A stretch of DNA of 64,000 nucleotides from Alviniconcha marisindica (GCA_018857735.1 JABMCL010003304.1:17501-81500), one strand, 5' to 3'. Counted from the first letter of the stretch, positions 1 through 10,069 are shown. Translations and numbers: made by a program. The notes: a model not told the origin generated them from the letters alone.

Positions 1-551
1 GTCCGGTCCCGCAGGGCAAGAATGTCACTGGCTTGGACCTGTCCCACTTGGGGCTTGAAGGGGAGAGCAAGGTGCTGGAGATTGAGTGTGGACGTTCCCG
101 GGAAGAGGAGGACGCCAATTCCAGCGAGTGCAGCCCACGATCTCCGTCGGAAGAGCAGAAGCTGTTCCACAGTGAGTTCTACAGCCTGTGTCCGATGGAG
201 TCCAATCGCAGCCTGGCCTCCAGCAACTGCAGCATGTATGAGCGCAGCACGGAGCAGCTCAACGAGGGCGGCGGCGGCGCCTCCTCCTCCTCCTCCAACC
301 CCGTCTCCTTCCAGTCCCGCCTCCCGCACCCCTCGGACATCATGGAGGGCATCCACTCGCGCGAGTTTGATGAGATATCTCACCAGATTGCCAGCCTGTC
401 GCGCACGGTGGATGAGCTGAACCGCAGCCTCAACAGCCTGACCAGCGGCGGGTCCGGAGGCTCGACCCAGGACCTGCAGCACAGCGGCCTGACGGAGGAG
501 TCGCAAGGGGACGAGGCCAGCGGCGGTGGGGCGTGGTCGGCCAGCAGACAG
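1..551 (+). CDS. Gene A exon 1 of the window (partial), coiled-coil region
   Basis: The frame is open from base 3 to the donor at 552-553 (ACAG|GTCAGC), phase 0 at the 3' border. It may begin at the window edge or at a possible acceptor CAG ending at 14; the sequence cannot decide. It encodes an acidic Ser-rich stretch, a poly-Gly/poly-Ser run near 270-297, then a heptad-like segment at about 360-447 (EFDEISHQIASLSRTVDELN, continuing RSLNSL) with I/L/V at a and d positions, which is a short coiled coil. A Gly/Ser linker and acidic tail follow. GC content is much higher than in the intron that follows. Confidence 0.75.
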
Positions 552-1049
552 GTCAGCCATTTGTAGTCTCTCTCGGTATCAAACTCCAAACATCAGTTTA
601 TGCCTTCTTTCCTCAAACTGCTGCCATACCTGGTTACGCCATAGGTCTCCTCCTTTTTCCATCCTTGGTGCTGAAATGGCTTTGGTTTGTAACCACACAG
701 ACAACTCAAATTATGTGCATTTCTCTTGTAGCCGCTGACACTGGCACGAATAAAACTAGAATTGTTTGGATGGTGACGGAACACATTTTTTTGGCTCGTG
801 GCAGGTGTTTCATTCCTGCTTCAGTGGTATGTTGCTAATTTAGTAATATCACTCCAGCTTCTCACAGATTTACAGAGGACACTGATGGCATGACACTTGT
901 AGGGATGATTTCAGTTGGCAGACGCGTGAAGATGAGAAGTGCCCTTTCAGTGGCGTAACCAGTTATGGCAAGGTTTGGAGGGAGGGTGCCAGAAGGCGAG
1001 GCTTGGAGTGTGTGTATATCTTGCCATAGTTTAATTTTTATTATATACG

Positions 1050-1216
1050 ATAGTTCAGGAGCTGTGTGAGAGTTTAGGTGGCCATCCTGAGCTGTCTGTC
1101 CTAACGAGCCTTCTGGTTTCCGTTGACGTAAAGAATTATTGTACCGTGCTTCAGCATTGGTCACAACTTGTCCCTAATATGTCAACTGACATCTGAGGAC
1201 ATTAAGCATCACTTCA
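1050..1216 (-). repeat. SINE-like family B copy
   Basis: Read on the minus strand it contains the family B order: a tail module with GACATTAAGC as its complement, a central CTTCAGCATTGG-type segment, a GACGTAAAG module and the end CACAGCTCCTGAACTAT. Closely similar to the copies at 49109, 50573 and 60531. Followed by a CATCATCAT tail. Confidence 0.7.
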
Positions 1217-1301
1217 TCATCATCATTTTATTATATATATTTTGTTTTGGTCTAATATCACCCTGATGTGAACAGACATAAAATAAAACATTGATTGATT
1301 G

Positions 1302-1333
1302 AGGGAGAGAGAGAAAGAGAGAGAGAGAGAGAA
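1302..1333. repeat. (GA)n microsatellite
   Basis: Imperfect GA/GAAA run between two family B copies in intron 1. Confidence 0.85.
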
Positions 1334-1350
1334 AATAATTATAGTCCTAT

Positions 1351-1517
1351 GTGGTGATGTAGAGTTTCATGACCTCGGATGTTGGCTGACAGGGACAAAC
1401 TGTGACCAACGCCGAAGCACGGTTCAATGTTGCTTTACGTCCACAGAAACCGTAAGGCTCATTAGGACGGAAAGCCCAGGACGGCCACCTCGACTTTCAC
1501 ACAGCTCCTGAACTCTG
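1351..1517 (+). repeat. SINE-like family B copy, opposite orientation
   Basis: Plus-strand copy with a diverged head (CTCGGATGTTGGCTGACAG), the module TTTACGTCCACAGAAACCGT, a GCCCAGGACGGCCACCTCG segment and the end CACAGCTCCTGAACTCTG. It lies 70 bases before the exon 2 border. Confidence 0.7.
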
Positions 1518-1586
1518 ATGATATGTCCTATGCCTGCCTTTGCGGGAGTATATCACTGCTCATGTTTGCTGGTGCGTGGTGTACAG

Positions 1587-1857
1587 GAGTGCATTGACGG
1601 CTACCACTGGGTGGAGGACGAGTTCTACCTGACCACCTGCGGAGGGGAGGTCATCATCGGCAGCGCCGCCCTCTTGGCCGAGGAGGAGGGTATGGAAGAC
1701 TACTGTGAGGATGGTGCTGGGGAGGAGGGGGGCATGTTCAGCATGGAGGACAACGACGACGCCATCGCTGACGATGCTCAGGACGACTTCTACTGCATCC
1801 GCATGCCGAGGGAGAGCAGCAGCAGGGCGGGGACTCGCCCTGTCAGGCCTGTGTCAG
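1587..1857 (+). CDS. Gene A exon 2, acidic segment
   Basis: Acceptor GTGTACAG|GAG at 1585-1586, donor CAG|GTGG at 1858-1859; 271 bases, entering in phase 0 and leaving in phase 1. It starts ECIDGYHWVEDEFYLTTCGG and becomes very acidic (EEEGMEDYCEDGAGEEGG). The aromatic- and cysteine-containing start looks like a conserved folded motif, but I cannot name it. The first base of the codon completed by exon 3 is G1857. Confidence 0.78.
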
Positions 1858-1898
1858 GTGGGCTGGGTGGACTGAGTGGACTTGCCTCGTAAATGCAT

Positions 1899-2162
1899 CT
1901 TATTGGTACTTGCCACTGCTGACAATGACACTGATGTCATATTGGTACTCGCCACTGATGAGAGTGACACTGACGTCATCATATTGGTACTTGCCAGAGA
2001 TAAGAATGACACTGATGTCATATTGGTACTCACTCAGAATCCCATTAATAACATATTGGTACTCGCCAGTGATAAGAATGACATTGACTTCATATTGGTA
2101 CATGCCAGTGATAGGAATGACGCTAATGTCATATTGGTACTCGCCAGTGATAAGAATTACAC
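1899..2162 (+). repeat. 39-bp minisatellite, about 7 copies
   Basis: Unit TATTGGTACTCGCCAGTGAT plus AAGAATGACACTGATGTCA, diverged between copies. It starts about 40 bases inside intron 2. Because 39 is a multiple of three it stays open in several frames; those frames are not evidence of coding. Confidence 0.85.
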
Positions 2163-2167
2163 TTTTT

Positions 2168-2968
2168 CACTTAGATATTCTCTGCAGCACCCTCCAACAG
2201 GAGGCTGCAACATGGAAGACATTCTAAACTGCCTCACCCAGTTTTAGGCATCTACTCTGGCTGGCTTAGTTAGCAGATCTGGTTCAGCATGTTTAATCTT
2301 CTATCAACAGGGGGCTGTAACCTGGACCACATTCTCCACATTCTCATTGGGGGCGAACTCTGGCTGGCTTAGTTAGCAGATCTGGTTCAGCACGTTTGAT
2401 CTTCCATTGAAGGGGGCTGTAATGTGGACCACATTCTCCACATTCTCACTGGGGGCAAACTCTAGCTGGCTTAGTTAGCTGATCTGGTTCAGCATGTTTA
2501 ATCTTCTATCAACAGGGGGCTGTAACCTGGACCACATTCTCCACATTCTCATTGGGGGCGAACTCTAGCTGGCTTAGTTAGCTGATCTGGTTCAGCATGT
2601 TTAATCTTCCATTGAAGGGGGCTGTAATGTGGACCACATTCTCCACATTCTCATTGGGGGCGAACTCTAGCTGGCTTAGTTAGCTGATCTGGTTCAGCAC
2701 ATTTGATCTTCCATTGAAGGGGGCTGTAATGTAGAGCAGACCTGGTTCAGCATGTTACATATTCCATCCACAGAGGGCTGTAACATGGACCACATTCTCA
2801 TAGGGGCAGACAAACTGGAGCTTGCTTAGTGAGCAGACCTGATTCAACAGGTTTCATAGTCTGTTCACAAGGGGCTCGGGGATGTGATGTGGACCACATT
2901 CTCATAGGGGCAGACAAACTAGCTTGCTCAGTGAGCAGACCTGGTTCAACATGTTTCATATTCCGTCC
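2168..2968 (+). repeat. ~103-bp tandem array of decayed exon-3-like units
   Basis: About eight units, each with a segment like the last bases of intron 2 plus the start of exon 3 (AACAGGGGGCTGTAAC then TGGACCACATTCTC). Exon-like parts sit near 2196, 2308, 2410, 2507, 2612, 2714, 2770 and 2868; the real exon starts at 2973. Translated, the copies read GGCNMEDILNCLTQF then stop, or GCNLDHILHILIGG, against GGSDMDHILNSLAQF in exon 3. Confidence 0.75.
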
Positions 2969-2972
2969 ACAG

Positions 2973-3214
2973 GGGGCAGTGACATGGACCACATTCTCAA
3001 CAGCCTGGCTCAGTTTCGCTACAACAGCGATGGCCAGTTGTCGCGGCAGCAGGGTGGCGGCGGTGGGGCCGGTGGTGGGGCGGCAGGGCTGGAGACAGGC
3101 TGGAGCCTGGAGAGTTCCAGTTCCTACAGCTGTCTGAGCCAGGTCATGAAGGCCACCACGCTGTCCTCAGCCAAGGTCACTGCCTGCGAAGACAATATGC
3201 TCGATGACAAACAG
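2973..3214 (+). CDS. Gene A exon 3
   Basis: Acceptor CCGTCCACAG ends at 2972; donor ACAG|GTGAGT at 3215-3216, a near-consensus site. 242 bases, phase 1 in and 0 out. It encodes GGSDMDHILNSLAQFRYNSD, a Gly-rich linker, a Ser-rich stretch and DNMLDDKQ. The start of this exon is the source, or a relative, of the repeated units in the preceding intron. Confidence 0.8.
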
Positions 3215-3649
3215 GTGAGTGAGTGGAGGAAATGAAATGCGTGATTTTTTATAATGAATAAGTAGTTTCAGCCAGCGGAACCCAAAAATAAAAGTCAGGA
3301 TGAATTTCTCCTCAGCTCATGACTTGCGTTGAAGAAAATAGGCTTTGGTGCCATGGATGTTTTAACACACTGTTTGTTTAGTAAAGCATGAAAACCGCCT
3401 TTGATGATTAAGCACAAATTAGTTTTGAAAAGTATTTTAGTCAGATTGTCTCCCTTGATTCACATGTTTCCCATTGCTTCAGGAAAATGCTGGCTAGTGT
3501 GAAGTTGTAATTGTCTCCCCTGGTGCACTACCTTTTGCTGCTGGTTACATGTTGTTGGACATCAAATGCCTGGTCAGCCATGAAGTTCATATCATTTATT
3601 CAGGCAAATCAAAGTAGAATCTCAGGTTTTTGAATCATTGTAGGTGATG

Positions 3650-3860
3650 CACATCACTTTTTGTTTGAAGAGACTGGGGACAAAAATGAAGTTGAACAAA
3701 CTAGAAAGGCCAATTCTTGGCAGCAGGCAAAGCACACAAAGCTGAGGTCTGACCTACTTCAGGCTTGATGGTGGCCAACTTTCATAGTTGTCAATTCTTG
3801 GCCGGGGGGCTATATTTTCTGCATCTGTGGTACCCTGTCACACATCAGCAACAAACAAAA
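3650..3860 (+). repeat. Dispersed element, family D
   Basis: Shares blocks with 40395-40580, 41060-41265 and 60040-60270: GGCAGCAGGCAAAGC, TCTGACCTACTTCAGGCTTG, CTTTCATAG and CTGCATCTGTGGTACC. The edges are unclear and I did not find a tRNA-like head. Confidence 0.45.
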
Positions 3861-4296
3861 AAACACGTTATCGGTTATGGTTAAAATTGGCGATGTCTTG
3901 GGTGTGAATATTCATTATCAATTAAAGTGGTGATAATAATGTAGGTAAAAATGTGTGCCATTTCCCAGCCTCACATACAAGTTCTGGGCACTGGGGTACC
4001 ACTGACGCTTTGAAGTGTTCCACCCAGCTTGGCCACTTTGTTATGCAGATGAGGATATGTGCCATGACACTCTCGATGAAGTGAAATCTGTGTAGTGTAT
4101 GTAGTGTACTCAAAGGATCCCAGGGCAAAGGAAAAACATTGCCTAGGAAAATGTTTATTTGGAAGGCTGGCTAGGGCAACTGTGGCAGCAACAAAACAGA
4201 GGAAAGAAGACAAGAGAGAAATAATGAAAACCAACAAAATTGGTAGTCAGAAGTGCTTTTGTTTTCCTGTTGCTCGATGTCTTGGGCAGATATTTG

Positions 4297-5160
4297 TGTA
4301 TTGAACAGCATGACTTGGGTGTGACAGTTATTAAAGTGTGTTGAACTGCATGGCTTGGGTGTGACAGTTATTAAAGTGTATTGAACTGCATGACCTGGGT
4401 GTGACAGTTATTAAAGTGTGTTGAACAGCATGACCTGGGTGTGACAGTTATTAAAGTGTATTGAACTGCATGACCTGGGTGTGACAGTTATTAAAGTGTG
4501 TTGAACAGCATGACCTGGGTGTGATAGTTATTAAAGTGTATTGAACTGCATGGCTCAGGTGTGACAGTTATTAAAGTGTATTGAACAGCATGACTCGGGT
4601 GTGACAGTTATTAAAGTGTGTTTAGCTGCATGACTTGGGTGTGACAGTTATTACAGTGTATTGAACTGCATGACCTGGGTGTGACAGTTATTAAAGTGTA
4701 TTGAACTGCATGGCTTGGGTGTGACAGTTATTAAAGTGTGTTTAGCTGCATGACTTGGGTGTGACAGTTATTAAAGTGTATTGAACAGCATGACTCGGGT
4801 GTGACAGTTATTAAAGTGTGTTTAGCTGCATGACTTGGGTGTGTCCGCTGTTAAAGTGTATTTAGCTGCATGACTTGGGTGTGACGGTTGTTAAAGTGTG
4901 TTCAGCTGCATGACTTGGGTGTGACAGTTATTAAACTTTATTGAACTGCGTGACTTGGGTGTGACAGTTGTTAAAGTGTGTTGAACTGCATGACCTGGGT
5001 GTGACAGTTATTAAACTATTGAGCTGCATGACCTGGGTGTGACAGTTATTAAAGTGTATTGAACTGCATGGCTCGGGTGTGACAGTTATTAAAGTGCATT
5101 TAGCTGCATGACCTGGGTGTGACAGTTATTAAAGTGTATTAAACTACATGACTTGGGTGT
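4297..5160 (+). repeat. 40-bp minisatellite, about 22 copies
   Basis: Unit GTGACAGTTATTAAAGTGTA plus TTGAACTGCATGACCTGGGT. Most copies differ by a few substitutions; one near 5010-5045 is shortened by about 4 bases. Subtypes (TTGAACTG, TTTAGCTG, TTGAACAG) alternate, which suggests local block duplication. The array ends about 43 bases before the exon 4 border. Confidence 0.92.
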
Positions 5161-5203
5161 ACTCTTACATGGAGCACTGTGTGGACCAACATTTGCATTG
5201 CAG

Positions 5204-5318
5204 CACCGCGCCAACTTGCTGGACTCCATGCTTCCGTCAGGTGGGGAGAGCAATGACAGTCTGTCCAGCGACATCGGCCTTGATCACATGATGTGTCAGC
5301 GCCTCATGGGACGCAAAG
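5204..5318 (+). CDS. Gene A exon 4
   Basis: Acceptor TTTGCATTGCAG ends at 5203; donor AAAG|GTACTT at 5319-5320. 115 bases, phase 0 in and 1 out. It encodes HRANLLDSMLPSGGESNDSL followed by SSDIGLDHMMCQRLMGRK. The first part could be a short helix or binding motif. No family recognised. Confidence 0.77.
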
Positions 5319-5340
5319 GTACTTTGTGTGTGCGGAATGT

Positions 5341-5500
5341 AAGGAAACGGGAGATTCTAAGATCTAACAGCTGTGTGAAAAGTAAGAGCCTAGGAGAGAG
5401 GAAGATTGGTGTGGGTGGCGAGAGTACAGCAGTTTTAAGGTTGGTAAGCAGATACCAGACATGCTGGGTAAAAACCACACAGTGCATTTTTTCATTCAGT
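5341..5500 (+). repeat. Dispersed repeat, copy 1 of 2
   Basis: Matches 8421-8580: GGAGATTCTAAGATCTAACA, GTGTGGGTGG, GTACAGCAGTTTTAA and GGTAAAAACCAC occur in the same order. It occupies about half of the 359-bp intron 4. Confidence 0.65.
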
Positions 5501-5604
5501 CAGTTTCCACGTAAACAAAACTGTTCATCAGCCTTCAGGACAAGGTCATACACATGTTCCATTATAAGAAGCGAAGATGATACCCCAGCCACAAACTCTA
5601 ATTG

Positions 5605-5607
<3 letters not shown>

Positions 5608-5662
<55 letters not shown>

Positions 5663-5669
5663 TGTGCTC
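5608..5669 (+). repeat. (TG)n microsatellite at the exon 5 splice acceptor
   Basis: About 28 TG units with one GG interruption, ending roughly 10 bases before the acceptor CTCTGTCACAG|GC. It takes the place where the polypyrimidine tract and branch site would be expected. Confidence 0.93.
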
Positions 5670-5677
5670 TGTCACAG

Positions 5678-6465
5678 GCAAGATGGATGTGGTACGTTTC
5701 GCGCTTCCAAAGCAGCGGCCCCCCTTGGACCTCTCCCAGTTTTTCGTTCGCTATGGCAAGCCTGAGCAGGAGGCAGTGGCAGCCTTTGACTTCCTGGAAG
5801 ACATTTCGACATCGGAGTCGATGGAAAGCCTGGCCACCGACGGCAGCTGGTCACGGAGAGCCCGCAGCGCCAGCCAACCGCTGAGCAGGGAGGTGGTCAT
5901 GAGGCAGACGCAGGTCATGCAGCAGCAGGAAGCGGAGTCCTCCACCTCTGCCCCCAGGTCATCCAGACCCTTGTCCGAGTCGGATTTCATGAAGTTTCGC
6001 CTGCCTCCAGGTGCAGCCAAAGCTCCGCATTTCTACCCAGAGCACAGGCATCCCAGCTACCACCTCCCCAAGGACACTGACAACAGCTGCAGCAGAAACT
6101 TTGGGGTCAGAGGGGCTGACGGAGGTCTCCGGGCGCCCTCTGGCTCCACCCCGCCCCCCCGCCGACACAAGCTGAGGCGACGAAGGAAGAAGTCGGAGGT
6201 CAAGGACAAAGGTCAGGGGAAGGGGTCGGCTGTGTCGGACCAGTCAGACTCGGCAGCGGGTGGAGGAGGCAAGGCGGCCGCCCCTCACAGATCAGGGAGG
6301 GGGTCGAGAGGCCGGAAGGGAGGGGAGAGAGTGCGCAGGGAGTGGCACGACATCAAGGTGGGCGACGTCGTCACCAACACCCTGTCGCTCAGTGACTCCT
6401 GCTGTGATAGCAGCTCCTCCCCATCTCCCCCCAGCCTCAGTCATACTGACCTGTCCAAATTTTGA
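5678..6465 (+). CDS. Gene A terminal coding exon
   Basis: Acceptor AG at 5676-5677; G5318 plus GC5678-5679 completes a Gly codon, then KMDVVRFALPKQRPPLDLSQ FFVRYGKP. A segment rich in Ser/Glu (FDFLEDISTSESMESLATD) follows, then a Gln-rich stretch, Pro-rich PPPRRHKLRRRRKKSEVKDK (6152-6211, a plausible bipartite nuclear signal or phosphoinositide-binding basic patch), Gly/Ser runs, and the end SLSHTDLSKF then TGA at 6463. The last three residues S-K-F fit a class I PDZ ligand (S/T-x-hydrophobic). The N-terminal 30 residues look conserved, but I cannot assign a family. Confidence 0.8.
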
Positions 6466-6677
6466 TTGGTCGGAGTCTGTCTGTGGCTCTTCTGGATTGG
6501 CTGTCTTGATTGTGCTCTGGTGCGTCTGGCTGTTAGCGGGTCTGGGTGGTCTTCTTGGACTCGTCCAGTTGTGAGAGTGGTGAATGCTTCCCCCTTCTTG
6601 AAGTTGCTTCCAACTGTAGCATTATTTGCAAAATATTCAGAAAGGATTTGTATTGTCATTTGAATATGTTGCCAAAG

Positions 6678-6693
6678 AGAGAGAGAGAGAGAG

Positions 6694-6747
<54 letters not shown>

Positions 6748-6750
6748 GTG

Positions 6751-6831
<81 letters not shown>

Positions 6832-6838
6832 TGTTTGG
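6678..6838 (+). repeat. Compound (GA)n(GT)n microsatellite
   Basis: Alternating blocks GA, GT, GA, GT, GA over 160 bases just after the stop codon of gene A. Confidence 0.95.
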
Positions 6839-7388
6839 GTGTTTGGGTGTGTGTGTAATAAGCTTTGTCTTATTTTCTGAGAGAAGCAATGATGACTGAG
6901 AGAAGCAGTGATGACTGACTGAAAGAGCTACGTTCCCCAGCAGCCAGAGCCACACACTTCACTCTAGTGTGGAATGGGATCTGGCCTGGAGATGGTGGAT
7001 CTGTTGGCCTTAACATTTGAGGAAACCTCCGCTTTGTTTCACCAACCCACTGTGCACACACAGATTTTGCAGTTTCTTGCCACTGATTTCTTTTTTTTCT
7101 CTTTTTTTTCCCCCTGATGGGTCGATGGTTACTATTGATTTTGTTATTGGATTTACATGAACTGTCTTGTGCTGTGCCCCTGTAGTTGTTTTTGTACGCA
7201 GAATGTTTGATCCCCTGCAGGCACCCTGTCTTTGAGTTGTAATTTAAGCGTATGTTTAGAGCCTGGTGTGCATGTGAGCCTGTCAGGAAATGTATGAAAC
7301 TGGCTGTGAAACCAGCTGTGGTGAGATGATGTACAGCGATGGTGATTTTGCCCTTATTTATGCTGGAAGCTGTTGGGAGACATGGAAT

Positions 7389-7437
7389 ACCCCCCCCACC
7401 CCCCCACCCCCCACCCCCCCAACACACACACACACCT
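7389..7437 (+). repeat. C-rich and (CA)n tract
   Basis: C runs separated by single A bases, then ACACACACACAC. Confidence 0.85.
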
Positions 7438-7718
7438 TTTTTTTCCCCTCTCAGTAAGTGGATGTATTGCTTAACTGGTAATATTTTTTAACTGTACACA
7501 TGATTTTTTTTCCCCTTTTGTTTTGAGAATGATGAGAGAAAATGGCATGGATGTGTGTGTACATATTATGAGTGACCTGTAAAAGACAAATTGAAAATAA
7601 TTGATCTCATTGCTCTGATTTCTAGTGAAACTTAACCTGCTGCTTTTTGTGTGAAATGTGAGGGGGGGGGGGGGGGATAACATTTTTGTGCTCTTTGTCA
7701 AAAATGACTTGTCTCACT

Positions 7719-7724
7719 AATAAA
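7719..7724 (+). terminator. Candidate polyadenylation signal
   Basis: AATAAA 1.25 kb after the gene A stop, followed by a TG-rich stretch (CACACTTGGTGGCAGTTGTG). Plausible proximal poly(A) site; unproven. Confidence 0.25.
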
Positions 7725-8420
7725 TGTCAATTTCACACTTGGTGGCAGTTGTGAAAGAAATATCAGGAATTATATATATATATATATATAGTGTTGATAA
7801 TATCTTTATATTGTTATAAAAGATGGGGGTTAGTTTCTTCTGTTTTTCCACTTTGTTTCTTTTTTTTCTTTTTTTTTCTTTTTCTTATTTCCTCTTTTTT
7901 TTTTTTAACTGTTGCATTTTTGTTTTTGTTTTGTCTTCAAATTATGAATATGGTGCTTTGGAATTGTACATCCCCTGCTGTGAGGTTTTTTGTTTGTTTT
8001 TGTTATGGTTTTGTTTTCTGTTAATAGAGTTTTAATATATTTTGTTGGCCTCAGAGTGTAAGTTCAGTGATTTTTGACAAATATTTTGGTTGTGTATTCA
8101 GCATCATATATGGACTGACTGTGTGCATATAGGGTTACTGATTTGTATAGGGACTATTGTTTACAAAAAGAATGACATCCATTCATACTCTGATACAGTG
8201 AGTCTTGTAAAAATACCTGTCATCCTCTTACCCCCTTGCCAAGAAAAAAAACGTCATTCTGAATGTATGACATATATATGCATATGTTGAAATTTCATCA
8301 TTTTCTTCTGGATATAGCAGAGTAATTTGACAGAATTCCTCTGGGAATAATAGCACAGTAGACTGACTTTGACTGGGTGCATTTTCTTGTTTTTGCAATA
8401 AGGAGCTAGTTTGTGAATGC

Positions 8421-8610
8421 TAGGAAACTGGAGATTCTAAGATCTAACAGCTTTGTGAAAAGTAGGAGCTCAGGGGAGAGGTGTGGGTGGGGAGGGTACA
8501 GCAGTTTTAATGTCGGCTGGGATGCTCACATAACCAGCCACCAGACTTGCTTGGTAAAAACCACGTAGTTTTCTTCTTCTTTTTCAGTCAAGCCGTTCTC
8601 ACCGAAAGTT
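8421..8610 (+). repeat. Dispersed repeat, copy 2 of 2
   Basis: Same ordered blocks as 5341-5500, extended here by CAGCCACCAGACTTGCTTGG and a TCTTCTTTTTCAGTCA segment. Same orientation as copy 1. Confidence 0.65.
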
Positions 8611-8907
8611 TTCAGCAAGTGGTAGCAGTCTTTCGCATTTCTTTTGGTCATCAGTGTAGGTCACTTTTTCCCCCATTCTTCAGATGAGTGCATGGGTGCT
8701 GACTGAATTTCAGAAGTCTGATGTTTTATAGACAACGAAAGTTTCAGGTGCCGAGGCTTATTTTCGTTTGAATTCCATGGCTACCTCTTACAACTCCAGA
8801 CAGAGAGAGAAACATAGTGTGTCAGTTTGGTTTGAATCAATTATTTGGCTTTTTGGTTCGTTCTGTTCATTGATTGGTGAATCACATTTGAAAACCTTGA
8901 TCATTCA

Positions 8908-8959
8908 GATGTATGTGTATGTGTGTGTGAGTGTGCATGTGTGTGTCTGCATATATATG

Positions 8960-8994
<35 letters not shown>

Positions 8995-9050
8995 GAGTGT
9001 GTATGTGTGTGTCTGCATATATGTGTGTGTGTGTGTATGTGCATGCACAT
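8908..9050 (+). repeat. Imperfect (GT)n with CATATATGTG interruptions
   Basis: Two similar halves, each with a TCTGCATATATG segment, so this looks like an internal duplication of about 75 bases. Confidence 0.85.
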
Positions 9051-9426
9051 GTTCATGCTTCTGAGAGTGGAAACAACAGGATTGATAGATGAGTTCACTC
9101 CTTTAGATTTGTATTGATGTTTGTAGTCACTTTGTGGATTGCAGCTGTCGTTCTTTCATTTTTTCGAGAGCGGGTTCTTTCATCCTTTTATATGTGTAAT
9201 TGAGTAACTACATGATTGTCAACAAAGAGCAATTTACATGGGTACATACTTTGTATGAGTGGCATGGGTATGTGTTACCTGTAATCAAAACAATCATCCC
9301 AGGTGGCTTTGCCAAAACACAATAGGGCATAACAGGGCAGTCTATGAACCAAAGAAACCACCTCTGATATACATGTCGTCCCCTTTGCCAGCTGTGTAAT
9401 GAGTGTGCAGCTAATTAAGGCATGTA

Positions 9427-9557
9427 TAGTGGAACCCTCTGAAGCAAGCTCCCTTAAAGGAGACCCCAATAGTGGAACCCTCTGAAGCAAACTCCCTTAA
9501 AGGAGACCCCAATAGTGGAACCCTCTGAAGCAAACTCCCTTAAAGGAGACCCCAAGT
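9427..9557 (+). repeat. 43-bp tandem repeat, 3 copies
   Basis: Unit AGTGGAACCCTCTGAAGCAA plus ACTCCCTTAAAGGAGACCCCAAT. The copies are nearly identical, so the duplication is recent. CCCTTAAAGG is self-complementary in its core. Confidence 0.9.
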
Positions 9558-10069
9558 AATGAAGCAGCACGGATCCTGTCAATAAGAATGGTTGGTAAGT
9601 TGCTTGGTGCTTTGAGTCCAGTCAGCCACAGAGGATTACATCAGGGATAGCGATAAGAATGGAATTTAAGAAATTAAAAGACACCCAGAGCAGTATTTTA
9701 GTCAATGTGTGGTCTAGTTAGTTCAAAATTGGTGTTTGAAAGTCAAGAACACATGGTCACAGCGATGCTGTCTGCACCAAGTCTTTGACATAAATTTGTT
9801 TTTGCCAAGTCTTTGACATCATATTGTTTTCACCAAGTCTGTGACACCATAATATTACATGAGGTATGTGTGACAGAGAGTGAACAAACATGGCTGTGTC
9901 CCAAGGATCTGAAGTTCAAAGCAAAGAAGTACTTCTGTAGAATAAATATTAATAGAACAACCGTACAAGCATACAAGGCCTGCAAATTGAAGTATTTGAT
10001 ATATTTGCTACATTTTCATGCGACTTGCCTGTTTGCTTTGGGTCCCCTTTAAGGTGCAATTTTGCTTAA

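Larger units (their letters stand above)
552..1586 (+). other. Gene A intron 1
   Basis: GT at 552-553, AG at 1585-1586. Bases 554-1049 hold nothing recognisable. Two family B SINE-like copies in opposite orientation (1050-1216 and 1351-1517) fill most of the 3' half, separated by a short GA run at 1302-1333. Confidence 0.7.
3215..5203 (+). other. Gene A intron 3
   Basis: GTGAGT donor and TTGCATTGCAG acceptor. Bases 3217-3640 show nothing recognisable. A dispersed element (family D, 3650-3860) and a long 40-bp minisatellite (4297-5160) fill much of the rest. Confidence 0.75.
1..6465 (+). other. Gene A model: 3' part of an uncharacterised multi-exon gene
   Basis: Five exons (1-551, 1587-1857, 2973-3214, 5204-5318, 5678-6465) join with phases 0, 1, 0, 1 and give one open frame of about 654 codons ending at TGA 6463-6465. 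All four introns are GT-AG and the phases match at every junction, which is strong evidence for a real gene. The product is mostly low complexity: Ser, Gly and acidic runs, one predicted coiled coil (exon 1), a basic Arg/Lys block and a C-terminus ending LSKF. I did not recognise the family; it looks like the disordered tail of a scaffold or signalling protein. The 5' end lies outside the window. Introns 2 and 3 carry long tandem repeats. Confidence 0.78.

Noticed and set aside
22..420. Frame starting at ATG 22 on the plus strand
   Set aside because: Shadow of gene A exon 1; the in-frame reading with matching splice phases is the one from base 3.
4297..5160. CRISPR-like array
   Set aside because: Units are directly abutting 40-bp copies without unique spacers, in a eukaryotic intron.
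7070..7110. Polypyrimidine tract as an acceptor for another gene A exon
   Set aside because: No AG followed by an open frame; the stop codon at 6463 already ends the reading frame.
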